From Trichoplax sp. H2 (taxonomy: Eukaryota > Placozoa > Uniplacotomia > Trichoplacea): 64,000 bases of DNA. Below are positions 32,483-43,985 of this stretch, piece after piece. Under the pieces are notes generated by a model. The model was not told the origin of the DNA, did no database searches, and saw nothing but the letters and a program-made list of their open reading frames with translations. The stretch is taken from positions 186,001 through 250,000 of the forward strand of contig NOWV01000089.1 in NCBI GenBank assembly GCA_003344405.1, in the 5' to 3' direction. Every line of letters begins with the position of its first letter. Within the stretch, counting starts at the first letter, position 1. The position numbers were made by a program, and so were the translations under genes.

Positions 32483-35400
32483 ATGAGATCCATTTCTACT
32501 GATGATAAAATTACGAATGATAGCAGTAAAACAATATCTGCTGGCTTCCAATGTAAATCAGGAGATTGTCCTTCTAATTCAAGTCCTACTGAAGATGAAT
32601 CATCTATTTCTACTACTCAGCAATTTGATTTAACATCTTTTGAACTAGGACACCATTCTGAATACCAGACTAGCTCAATGGAAAATGAATTAAAATTAAA
32701 CTGTAGCGATGAAATCTTCAATTTCGCGGAATGCGATGTTCAAACATGCGATGAAAATTTAGACAAGCTAGAGAATAGTATCGCTAATAGCAATTGTTCA
32801 CACAACGATGAAATCTTCGGTTTCCCGGATTGCCATGATAAAACATGCGATGATAATTTAGACAAGTTACACGATATTATCCCCAATAGCAATTGCCCAC
32901 CGAACGATGAAATCTTCAATTTTCTGGATAGTCATGCTCAAAACTATGATGAAAATTTAGATAATTTACTCAGTATTGTCTCCAATAGCAATTCTTCGCC
33001 GAAAGATGTAGGACTTGCTACTGATGAAATTCAAGTGATTAAAAATAACAGCAAGAATGCTACGAAAAATCCAGTCATTTCTCCAAAATTCAAGGATCAA
33101 TGGAGTCCTTCAAGCTGTCAGCAATCGCAATATGTAAGGCGGAAAAGATACAATTCTCAAATAGATAGCGATGACGTTGATCAAAATCCAGTTATTAGTG
33201 AAATTCATTACTTAGCATCTAGTTTAGGCGAAGATTTACTACTTTCTTCAACAGATAGGCAGAATCTTGAGCATTCCTTGCACGACAAGCAACTAAATCA
33301 CCCAGTGAATTCCCATATTACTTATTCTAGCTTTGATCAAAATCAGGCTGATGAAAACTGTTATTTAATGACGCATGCAGAAGAAGATTTACTTCCATCA
33401 GCAAATGGGCACAATTATGATCATTCTTGGCACAGCAAGCAACCAACTCGTCCATTAGATTCTGATGATGCCCATTCTACTGTCGATCAAAATCAGGTCA
33501 TTATTGGACCGTTAACTAATGAAAATCACTATTTAATGACCAGTTTAAATGAAAATTTACTGGCATCAGCAAATAGGCAGAATCTTGATCATTACTCGCA
33601 CGGCAAGCAGCTAACTCATTCACTGGATTCTCATGATGATCATTCTGGCATTGATCAAAATCAGGTTAAGAATGGAAATCGTTATTTAATGATTCATTCA
33701 AATGAAAATTTAGTTCCTTCAGTAAGTAAGCAAAATCTTGATCACTTAATGCACAACAAGCAGATAACTCATCCATTATTAGATTCCCATGATGATACTT
33801 CTGGTATGGATCAAAGCCAAGTTAGTAATGAAAACCGTTATGCGATGACCAATTCGAATGAAGATTTACTGACTCCCAAAAATGGGCAAAATTTTGATCT
33901 TCCTTTTTATGGCAAGCAGATTACTCATCCGTTATTGGATTCTCATGATGATGATTCCAGTGTTGATCAAAATCAAGTTATTGATGAAAACCGTTATTTA
34001 ATAATCAATACAAATAAAGATTTACTTCCTTCAGAAAGTAGGTTGAATCTTGAACATGCTTTGGATGGTAAGCAGATAACTCAGCCATTATTGGATTCCC
34101 GTGGCAATAGTTCTTGTAATGATCAAAATCAAATTTTCGTTGAAAATTCGAATCGTTATTTAATAAATAATTCAAATCAAGATTTACTTCCTTCCGTAAG
34201 TGAGCAGAATCTTGATTATTCTTTGCACAGCAAGCAGATAACTCATCCGCTATTGGATTCCCACGCTAGCAATTCTAGTATTGATCAAAATCAAGTTGAA
34301 ACTAAGAACCGTCATTTATTGACCAATTCGAGTAAACAGTTGCCAGTTTCTTCAATAAGCGAGCAGAATCTTGATTATTCATGGCATAACAAGCAGTTAA
34401 CCCATCCAATGTCAGAGTCTCATGATGATCTTTCTAGTCTTGATCAAAATCATGCCATCAGTGAAAACAGTAACGGTTATTTAATGACCTACTCAAATGA
34501 AGGTTTGCTAATTCCTTCCACAAGTGATCGAAATCTAGATCATTCTTTGCATAGCAATCAGCCAACTCATCCACTACTGGATTCTTGTGTTGATAATTCT
34601 ACTTTACATCGGCATCAAAGTAGATTGGATAACCGTGGCAATAATCTTTACCGCGAATCATCTAGACCTGAGAATAGGCATTCAACCCCTAATGGAAAAT
34701 TCAGCAGATCACAAGCTCTTATGCCAAAATGTGGCCTTTATTCGGGTAGGGCACAGTCAAGTAGGAAAAAAGATCGGCCTAGAATAAATCAGGAATCGGT
34801 TAATGGCTATTCTTACCAAAATGAATCTGCAAGGCATGGCTATAGCAAATCAAATCCATTATCGAATGAGGATAACTTCAAGAAAAGGAGTCCAAATTGC
34901 TACTGTTCCTGTCACGGTTCTAATCGATCGTCATACGACGAAGGAAACGACACTTACATCTCTGCAAGGCTAAATTATTCTAATTCTACTAAAACAAATG
35001 AAAATCATGACCCAAACGTTAGTCTTGATGATGATATTTATTTAATATCTTCAGGTCAGAGTGCCAAGAATGATGCTCTAAAGATATCTGCATCGCTCAA
35101 TCATTCCAATTCGACTAAAGTTAACCTTAATGGTCGCCAAAATAGTAGCCTTGAAGACGACATTTATTTCATATCTTCAAGCAACAGTACTGTTAATTTT
35201 ACTCCGCCCAAAAGCCGTAAAAGGCAAATAATAGACATTTCCGATTCTACGTCAAGCTCTGTATCTAGTAATAAGGTATCCAAGTATGCGTCTAATTTAT
35301 CAAAGGAAAGCAGGAATGAATCTTTATCGCAGAAAGCTACCTTAGAAAGAGATAATTCAGCTCATATCAGCTATAATTCAGATGCATCGGACGCTAATAC

Positions 35401-36156
35401 TACCAGTCAAAAAGATGAAGTGCAACATCACCCTCAAAGTATTCCAATATGGCTAAGAAATCCACTCTTGCGTACAAACAAATGCAAAAATTTCTGCCAA
35501 TTGGCCACAGAAATAGCCTGTTCGAGACAAAGTGATCATCCATTGCCAGCGTTTCCGACAGATAATTCTGGCTCATCGCAAGTAATGAATGCGGTCAGTA
35601 ACGCATCTTGGCAACAGAATCGTGCACAACATGGTCTTTCATTAACGAGGAACAACATTTCCTATTCTCCAATGGATATAGCAGATGCTAATAGTACGGA
35701 TCCAGGTACACATTCGCAAGAAAATGCTCAGTCATCGAATCATACTGGTAAGACTATCTATCAGAGTTAATATAAAATTAAAAACTCAAAATCGAAAGAG
35801 AAGTACGAGTTGTATTCGTACCATTTGTGCAAGTGAAACCTAAATTACAATAATAAAGCTATTTAGCAAATCATTATTTTTTGCTATAGGACTAAACGGT
35901 AATGTAACCTTTCGAAATGGATGCCAGTTGATTACTGGCGACAAGAAAACCGGTAAAAATCGTATACAATACGAAATTGATTCAACCAAGGCAAAGCCGT
36001 GTAGAACAAGACGTTCATCAAAGGCAAGAACAAGCGGCGAAAAAAGGTTGGTAACCTCATTTATTGATTTCAATTTAAATATGCTTATATGATTGCTTAA
36101 ATCATAGATGTGAAAACACTGAGGAAAAATCAAAGAAAAAGAAAGATGACAAATAG
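32483..36156 (+). CDS. Large Ser/Asn-rich internally repeated protein with SIM-like motifs
   Basis: Exon 32483-35747 is open for 1,088 codons. The ATG directly follows a strong 3' splice site (TTTCTTTATCTGTAG), so upstream exons are likely and this Met may be internal. Unspliced, the frame stops at 35770. A phase-1 donor (ACTG|GTAAGA) at 35748 joins 35890-36046 (NVTFRNGCQLITGDKKTG, then a basic region) and 36108-36156, ending KKKKDDK; the total is then 1,156 aa. An alternative donor at 36051 would end soon after. Residues 75-170 hold three 33-residue repeats (NDEIFNF, CDENLDKL). Residues 230-713 hold about nine units of about 50 residues (YLMTxSNEDLL, QNLDHSLHSKQITHPLLDSH, DQNQV). Near 848, 891 and 917 are acidic/hydrophobic DDDIYLISS, EDDIYFISS and RKRQIIDISDS, which resemble SUMO-interaction motifs beside a basic NLS-like patch. 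No known enzyme domain. Probably disordered and nuclear (inference); lineage-specific as far as I can tell. Confidence 0.8.
33171..34620 (+). repeat. In-frame coding repeat array, about nine degenerate units
   Basis: Units of roughly 150-165 bases encode the pattern YLMT-SNEDLL-PS...QNLDHSLHSKQITHPLLDSHDD...DQNQV. Units 4-7 agree best; outer units are more diverged. Lengths vary by small in-frame indels and the frame is never broken, which argues for selection on the protein. Confidence 0.85.
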
Positions 36157-37501
36157 TGATCGTTCAGTAATCTTTGTTTGATGGATGCCAATTTTCTTTC
36201 ATTTGATTGCTTCGATGCGGATATTTGCAAAATGAACAATAACTCTTGGATACTGATAAGCCATGATAGGATATGCAGTGTATCGTAGAAGTATCACAAA
36301 TAAATACCCATATTGCAATAGCCATAAAGATTAATTATTAAATAAGTTGATTAGCATTGGAATAAATTACGTAATAATAATTATGCATTACATGCTGTAA
36401 GGCTGATCTATTTCTCAAGTGTTGGCAATTAGTAAATTCGTAAGTTTTAAAAATTGTATGCAAACTCGTATGTCACAATTTAGCCTATTGACACTGCCTA
36501 TTTGTGCAGTCTATGCTACGCCTAATCTTGTGCTTCAAGTATAAAGTTGATAAATGAAGTTCATGTAGTCTAATATTATCGTATATTTAAGCAGAAATCC
36601 TCTTAGAAATATGAAATATGAAATTTAAGAATTACCTTTAATATAAGCTTGTCAGAATCCTCTGGATAAAGAAATAAGCCAAATAAAATTACTCTCTAAA
36701 AAATATACGTCAATCTAAAATCAGAAACTATAACTATTCTACGTGTATATTTTAAGGCTATCAATATCAAAATTATAAACTTTCAAGTGCTGGAATACGA
36801 AGCAAAACCATTGCAGTTGATTTTATTAATTAACTATGTTATGAAAGTATATACAGTACAGTATTATTGCAGAGAATGCGCTAAGCGTTAAAATAGATGC
36901 AGGCATATATTCATTACCGAATAGAATGGTCAATCACCAGACTGTAGCTGGGTCATTTAAGCGAATCTGCTTTGTCATGTCAACATGTTAGCTTGCAGTT
37001 TGCGGAAGATCACAATCAAAAGCAGCAGCATTGCAATGATTGCAAACTAATTTCTCTCAATTTAGACATTTTCAGATCAAAAACTACCGCCATCTGTGGC
37101 CCGTTATAAAATTATGATCGAGCTCCAAGAGAGTGCTATAAATAATAGATATTCAGGAATGAATTCAAATACTTTGTAACCATATTTGCAAGTTAGAATG
37201 TAAAAATGGCGAAAGATACCATAAAGAAAATGGATATCCTAAAGCTGCAGGTAATCCATTGTCAACGTATCGTTCATCACTATGATCTATTATAGATCAC
37301 AGGGTTCCGGGTTAGCGATTATTAAAAGTAATTTGATACGGCAAGCGAGTGCAATTCAGAATAGAAATTTACTTTAAAATGTAGGATGAAGGTAGATGTA
37401 AGTTCCTGATAAAAATGGAGTTTAAATAAAGCCACATCATAACTGGCAAAAATAGATTGGCTAATGCATCTTTAAGATAATCAGGATAGGCTAACGCGAT
37501 C

Positions 37502-37672
37502 ATGGTGAATAGAGAAATATGGATATGGAGTAATTACTTTAGAAGTTTTCCATTTATGGATTTACTCCCACTATGGACTTACAAGAATCGGCTGTATATG
37601 TCATTGCTTCCATATTTGCTCAATAGGCACGACTTAGATTTACATCTGTTAAACGTAATGCCAAATTTGTAA
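37502..37672 (+). CDS. Small ORF, 56 aa, unidentified
   Basis: ATG-started frame, peptide MVNREIWIWSNYFRSFPFMD then LLPYLLNRHDLDLHLLNVMP before the end. It is aromatic and Leu-rich, with no signal peptide or clear membrane segment. The length is within what chance allows in this DNA. Confidence 0.2.
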   Translation: MVNREIWIWSNYFRSFPFMDLLPLWTYKNRLYMSLLPYLLNRHDLDLHLLNVMPNL

Positions 37673-37928
37673 TCCTTTCGTGCGAATGTATTTGCTTTTC
37701 TTTCGGAGATTGGATAGAAACCATATTAGATATAACTGTCATTTATTTTAATGATTTAGGTTTAATATTCGCACTAACTCTATAATTTTCGGGGTCAACA
37801 GTAGGCTCAGGCATGGGCGGAATAATTATAATTAGCACTGATGTCAGTCTCTACTGCCCAGCATTTAGCGCTCCACTAAATACCGATGTATAATCATGAC
37901 TAATCATGACAAATTGATTTAATAGCAG

Positions 37929-38050
37929 AAAAATTGTTTGCCACAGTAGATTACTATCAATGCTTTGACCATGCAAGCAATGTTGATGGCTATTTAATTG
38001 GCGCAGGTTGTGTGGATAATGCAGTGATCGAGTGTACTCTCAGAAGTTGA
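37929..38050 (+). other. Candidate terminal exon, unidentified
   Basis: Begins after TTTAATAGCAG and runs 40 codons to TGA. The peptide is well mixed and Cys/Gly/Asp-containing (KLFATVDYYQCFDHASNVDG, then YLIGAGCVDNAVIECTLRS), which looks more like real protein than the AT-driven Lys/Asn/Ile runs around it. It needs one base from an upstream exon; none that I could see supplies it with confidence. No family recognised. Confidence 0.3.
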
Positions 38051-38798
38051 TATCGCTAATCGTTCTCAATGTCAATACTGCCACCATGACCAAACGCCCG
38101 AGATTTACATTCAGTTAGAATATACATGTCTAATAAGCATTTCAAGGGATTTTGATGTTCAATTGTACAACCACTTAAGTCTATAAAATAGTAATTTGCA
38201 CAATATAGCTTCGATTTATTTGACCTTGCTAAAGAGCTAAAACTTCTAAATGCTAGTAGACGAATGAACATAATGAATGGCAAAATGTAATGCTGATACA
38301 GCAAGAATTGAACGAATTTTATTTCAAATGTAGCAAATTCTACCTCACGCTATTCACTTTTGCCTCACATAACAACTTCAATCAAGGGCTCTGCTAGCGT
38401 CCACTTATGACTTTACGTTTTCATTTCAGGTGGAGTAATCTTCCTCTATCTCAAGCTAATATTTTTTGCCTCTTATAAAAACAGAACTTCAATTTATGAA
38501 ATTGTTGCACATCATGGCCATGTTTATTAAGATAATTGATTCTAGGCTATAAAATGGCTACGTTCAATTATTTTGTCAAAGTAGCAATTCTACCGAATAA
38601 AAATTATTCAAGAATGATCTTATTGGCGCTTTGACATGATCATCTAACGAATACTATGCCATTTATCGTTTTTATTTTCACAATTAATGAAGAAATTTCA
38701 TCAGAAAGAGGAATTGCACATTTCCAATCTTTTATTCTTCGTTCAATCGATTTGATTGTTCATTTTTATTCTATGACGCAGATGACAAAACCTTGACT

Positions 38799-39947
38799 CT
38801 AGTAATCGATTTGACTTCGTTCCCCAAAGCCTGGTCCATATTCGTTATGAAGTAAAGTGACAGTTTGATATTCAGTTACCGTAGTCAAAGGCTCCGTGCT
38901 TAAAAATTTGGTCACAGTTACATTCATGAAGGCAGTGTGCGTTGAAGTAATTGTCGTGGAAATTGGAGAAACAATGGTAGTTCGTAAAATAACAGGAGGA
39001 ACATCAGATGGAGTAATGGTGATCACTTGGATTGAAGTTGGAATTGACGGAACTGGCGTTGGCTGAACAACCGTGGAAATAATAGTTGTCGTTTCAATTC
39101 GTGGCACCGCACTTGGCATTAATTTCGTTTCAGTCACTGTTTTGGTTGTAGTAGTTGTGCGAGCAACGGTCGCCGTGATAATTAATGCTTTCGTTTTAAC
39201 TAAAATTTGAGGTTTATTATACAGGAGAGGCAATTTAGGCAAGGTAGCTGGATATCGATTCCTCTTTTCTAGATTGAAAGAGAAAGACATCAGGTTAGCA
39301 TTAGAAGGATAAATGTTTTCTGGATTAAAAGAGAGATATTAGGTTATCATTAATAGGATAATGTATATCTTTTCTGGATTAAAAGAGATATTGATTTATC
39401 ATTACTAGGATAGTTCCAACTCCTAGCAGTCTGATGAAACTCCGCTATAATAAAACTACGGCCACAATGTAAAATCATCATAGAACGCTCTACTTGAAAT
39501 GCAAAAGCTAGTGGACTTGGGGAAGAAATTACAGAGCAATTAAAAAATGATTCTAATAAGCTCAATTTGTATAAAGGCTATTAGTAATAGCAAGCAATAC
39601 TTATCATTTTATATATTTATACCGTGGATAAACAAACAACTGGGTATGCCGCAGTAATCCCAGATATGCTCATTAATGAAACACCATGGTCCACCATAGC
39701 GATGATTATCATTTCGACAGAAATTATGCTTATACGGTTGAACACCGTAAGGTAAAATTATTAATTGCGACCAACGGTAGCAACGATTGCCATTTCGTGT
39801 TACGTTTTTGTGGCCGAAATAATCCGAACCTCGGGTACCTGGATTATAGCATTCGAAATCATCGAGATGAGCACTGTAGACTACATTGATGGCAAGCAAG
39901 GCAAAGATGGAAAATATGTTCAACTTTATGACTAATTTCAAATCCAT
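38799..39947 (-). CDS. Secreted kringle-domain protein with Thr-rich mucin-like region (2 exons)
   Basis: Exon 1 is 39947-39623, from the first ATG; exon 2 is 39268-38799. They join G|AA in phase to give 264 aa. Residues 1-25 are a signal peptide (MDLKLVIKLNIFSIFALLAI then NVVYSA). Residues 33-104 are a complete kringle: six cysteines at 33, 56, 77, 89, 99 and 104 in the canonical order, with FCRND, GGPWCF and WDYCGIPSC as in plasminogen-type kringles. Kringles are disulfide-bonded binding modules for proteins, lysine or lipids. The rest is Thr/Val/Pro-rich (VARTTTTTKTVTETK; STTITSTHTAFMNVTVT), suited to dense O-glycosylation, and ends ERSQIDY without a transmembrane segment. So it is likely secreted, unless further exons exist. 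No protease domain is present. Exon 2 could also begin 51 bases earlier at a duplicated splice site, adding 17 in-frame residues. Confidence 0.82.
39262..39425 (-). repeat. Triplicated 3' splice-site segment in the kringle gene intron
   Basis: Three tandem copies of a 51-54 base unit, each with TTTTCT-GATT-AAAGAGA on the plus strand, which on the minus strand reads TCTCTTTTAATCCAG|AAAA. Acceptors therefore fall at exon bases 39268, 39319 and 39373, all in the same phase. Splicing to 39319 keeps the frame open; splicing to 39373 meets a stop after about 12 codons. Confidence 0.75.
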
Positions 39948-41844
39948 CGTCACCAATAAATTGATTGACTGTCTGCTATGGGTTGGATAATGTTACTTGG
40001 AACTTTTCTCGCTGGCTGCAGAGATTTAAGAGCTTGTCACTATCCTCTCGAGATATACAATATATAAACCGCTTTGTTTATTGCATAATCTACTCGAAGG
40101 TAATAGGTGCGAATAAAAACATAAAAGTGTTGAGCTATATTTCCTATGCTCAAGGCATATCGTGTTGCTCTCGGTCTGTCCTCTCTCCTGGTGATTAGGA
40201 TGAGCAAATATTGCTACGCTAATATAGAATGTGCAAGAAGCTTGATCGTTTGCACTACTCCATAACGTGCAGGTGAGGAAATGATGCTTGCAAAGGATGA
40301 TTTGGATAATATGCAATATTGGTCTTCCTGATCTTTCTTAGTGGATGCTGCTAGTTTTATCGTTATCACTATGCCAGTACAGTAATGAATAAAAGAAAAT
40401 GCACAAGATGCAGGAGAAAGATACCTTGCAAAAAATTTAATTTTCTCCGCATTAGAAATTTTAAATGATCAATAAATATTGATACCGTATATCAAGGTGT
40501 TAATAAAATCAGAGTGAATAAATTATTTTCCACCTTGGGTAGTTGTGGGTGTAGGAGGGAGAGTGATGTCGAAGATGAGAGAGCCGATATAGCGTTATTA
40601 TGATTAGGCATGCTAGCTTAGAATTACTGTAGACTGTTAAAGCCAATATAATGGAATGAAATAAAAGGCAGTAAAGTCGAAAAGCATTAACGAAAATTTT
40701 ATGATGGTGCTACGTAACTCTATAACTGCGATCTTTCGGATCGCTACGTTAATATATCACCTGGATATATTATTCGTAAACAACGCAGAATGAAAATAAA
40801 GAGAATTGATGAAAACAAATCGATCAAATAGTCTGATAAGGACGGAATATAAAATTCACCAAATTAGTCGTTATTCTACAAAACTGCATATAGCCACTAG
40901 TCCGATCATTTGTTATTTAGCTGGATACGAGCAAGAATCCTATTGAATAAAAGTAAAAGGCATTCTGTGGTAGAATTGCTCAGTATCGATCCACTTGAAA
41001 GTAACTTGTAGCTAGTCACAGTAGTTTAGTACAAAATCCAGAACTAATTGCAATTGCAATAAACTGCTAATTAATTAATAGAATCTCTTGCTAGCATACT
41101 GATGACACGGAAGAGTTATGTTCAATAAAATCAACACCCATTTTGCAAAAGAATTATGCCCATCAATCTACTTCAATGGCGCATTTCAGTCGATATTGCC
41201 ATAACTAGCAGTTTGGTGTGATGGCTAATAAGGTGTTAATTGCCAGTCATCCTTCTCTCCAATATGCGGTCTGTGGACCAGAAAGGATTCAATCATAGTA
41301 ATTTCGAACAGGATAGCTTTTACACTACGCTTAATATTCATGAATCAACTACCGCATTTGATTTTCAATGAAAGTCATTCTTTAATGGATAGCTTAGCAC
41401 ACCGTTGCAAAAGTATGTATTTATCAGAAAGTAACAAGTCAAAGCTGAAGATTTCATTGATGTGGCAGAGTTATGCCCTTCATAACATTACTTAGCTCTT
41501 TCTTGTTTTGAACTAGTCATGATTTGAGTAGTAGTTCATTAGAGAAATTATAAAACAATGAAAACTTGTAAAATATAACTCTCAAGGTCTCTGTTTACCA
41601 AATGATGATAATCCAAGATTAATAAATGCTGAAGAGTATATTTTATTCAGATACAAATCCAAGCTAGAGTTCAATTCACTTTTTTGACCCTTCTAATTTC
41701 AAAACTACATCAGCAATATTGATCATGTGACGTAATGCTGTTTCCTCAAAATCACTCTTATCCGCATGAAATTGATGTAAATACGTTGCGTATCGGCTAT
41801 AAATTTTAAAATATAGAATAAGATGAAGAGTAAACCTGAGAGAT

Positions 41845-42260
41845 AAAAGCATCTTTTAATTACTAATGTTCAAATCTTACGCAAGGATTGTCTAATAATT
41901 GTCAATAGCGCATAGAGCCTTAACATATCATTAAAATTTGTTTATCTAGCATAAAATGGAGGTGGATGTAAAATTTGTTACATCGTTTAATAACTCTGTT
42001 TGTTATATGCGAGATCATAACTCATGGTTAAAATTTATTTCTTCTGTAAGAAACTTTGGTAGGTTTAATTAGTAACATCTTTTAATTGCTCTGTTTGTTA
42101 CATACGGGATAATAGCATACTATTGAAATTTGTATATCCTGCATAAAACAATATCTTTTATTCTGCACGATGCAATTCGCAACATCTTTTAATTATGTGT
42201 AATTATTATTGTCCAAATCTTGCGTAAAGATTAGTCTTAACTATTTGCGGTATATAGGAC
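41845..42260. repeat. Diverged tandem array, about 100-bp period
   Basis: Four related units begin near 41,849, 41,976, 42,072 and 42,181 with the word ACATCTTTTAATTA or a close variant. They share CTCTGTTTGTTA-ATACGGGAT, a CTGCATAAAA block and (first and last units) CCAAATCTTGCGTAAAGATT. Spacing is irregular. Confidence 0.55.
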
Positions 42261-43907
42261 TATAAGTCCACAATACAAAATTAAAATATCATTTTCGGGA
42301 GAGGGAGGGAATTTATTTTTCTTACATGAAATAGTGTACTTTATTCTACACGTTGTGATGGAGTTCTAAGATACTAGGAAAAATACTAATGATTGAACAC
42401 GTTGTAAACGCTTTCTGGAACCATCCATTTATGTGATCTGATAGACTGGTATAAAAATTACGAAAGCTCCATCAGTATCAAAGGGACATTAATGAGCTAT
42501 AAGAACCGCTATTTATTTTTTTGCAATCATGCATATTTTCCAAGAAGAATATGACAACAACTACGTCATGGTTAAAATTAAAATTCTATTGATTGTATAA
42601 GAGTATTATGTTAATATATTATTTTATACGTAAATATACGCGTAAGTGAAAGAGTTATAGACTCATAGCGTCTGTTAGACTTTATTATCATCACTCCTTT
42701 TCCTTTAATTAATGGATTGATTAGTCTTCTCATACATCCCTTTTTAATTAGTTAGTCGGTTAGATAGTCAACTAGTTTATCAATTGCTATTAAATTGTAA
42801 AGACTATAATCTTGGGTGCCAAGATTTCTTCAGTAATAAATGGTAGTAAATCTCTGACTACCTCGTCTACACTATCTGTGACGCTATAATTATACCACAG
42901 TATTCGGTCGTTGGAACTGAATTATTTGGTGATATAGCTAATCTCGCATCTATAAGTCAGTAAGTGGCGTTCTCCGCAAGGATTGGCGTGTGTAGACTAC
43001 TTTGTCACTAGTGGCGTGTGACAATATGCCTACTGGTATGTTTATAGAGTCACTAGCTTGAAAATGAACTGAAAAAATTATACACGGCTATATTTTAGAT
43101 TCGCTAAGTATTACATATAAATAATTAAGATTCCAGATAAGCCTTCATAAGATACATTATTTCCAGCTTTATTGAAAATTTAGCAATTGCTATTGTATTC
43201 TTCTATTACTGCCCGTAGAACATGAAATTCTTAAACATTATCACTCTCCCAAATTTGTCCTAAAACCAAAAATAAAAGTTGTCATGGACGTATTATATGG
43301 ATCTTTAATTATTAAACTAAATACTACTGTTTCAAATTAATCGCACACGAAAAGTTAATATGACGATGTTATAACGTGTAATCCCTTTGGTTTCATATGT
43401 AGAAAAATTTTAGTGCTTGGATATGAAGTCTCTAGAATGATTTTACATGCCTGCGAAATGTCAGAGATATCTCTAACGGATGTTTCATGAATAAAATGAT
43501 CATATAAATTAGTAATAGTTACCAAGCTATCGGTAAAATGTTAAAGCATATCCGACTTACTGTCCCAATTGCTTGGAAATAAAATCAGTATAAGATTTGA
43601 AGTAATACGGTTTTATCTCGTTAGAGGCAAATTTTATGAAGTAGTATTGCTAGTCTCTCATCTAACGTAATGCTTCTATCAAACGTGCGCATTATATAAT
43701 TTGTCGTGTTTTATCAATGTTCATTGACTTTCTAAGTTTTCAATACATGATGAAACTCTTAATTTTACTGGAAGTTTTGTTAACGTGTGTGTGAAAAATT
43801 CACTGCTGACGTTTACAATACAGTAATAGTTTTATTTGATATTTTATATAAGTTCGGTTTATATCCTAAATAATTTATCTTACCGTATGTGATAGAGTGT
43901 CTTCTTA

Positions 43908-43985
43908 AAAATATAACAAGAACTGCTGTTTCTTGTAAACTTCACTTCATTACATAAGATTAGGTTCATCTTACAATTGCCAAGG
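43908..43985. repeat. Dispersed repeat, copy B (partner of 20,712-20,790)
   Basis: Same orientation and order of words as copy A (AACAAGAAC, TTTCTTGTAAACTTCACTT, CATTACATAAG, TTAGGTTC). The hairpin of copy A is altered here to TAAGAT...ATCTTA, a 6-bp stem. The flanks do not match. Confidence 0.5.

Larger units (their letters stand above)
36157..38798. other. Intergenic with weak candidate exons
   Basis: No named gene. Two coding-like plus-strand pieces (37,502-37,672 and 37,929-38,050) are listed separately. Another patch at 36,992-37,103 after GTTAGCTTGCAG is open (FAEDHNQKQQHCNDC...) and may be UTR. Together they hint at a small plus-strand gene convergent with the kringle gene, but I could not join them in phase. 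Confidence 0.4.

Noticed and set aside
34587-34787. 66-aa plus-strand frame
   Set aside because: Shadow inside the 1,095-codon repeat-protein exon.
39686-40316. Frames on both strands around the kringle gene start (67, 77 and 96 aa)
   Set aside because: One is antisense to the kringle exon; the other two start with TTG or overlap the likely promoter, and have no family features.
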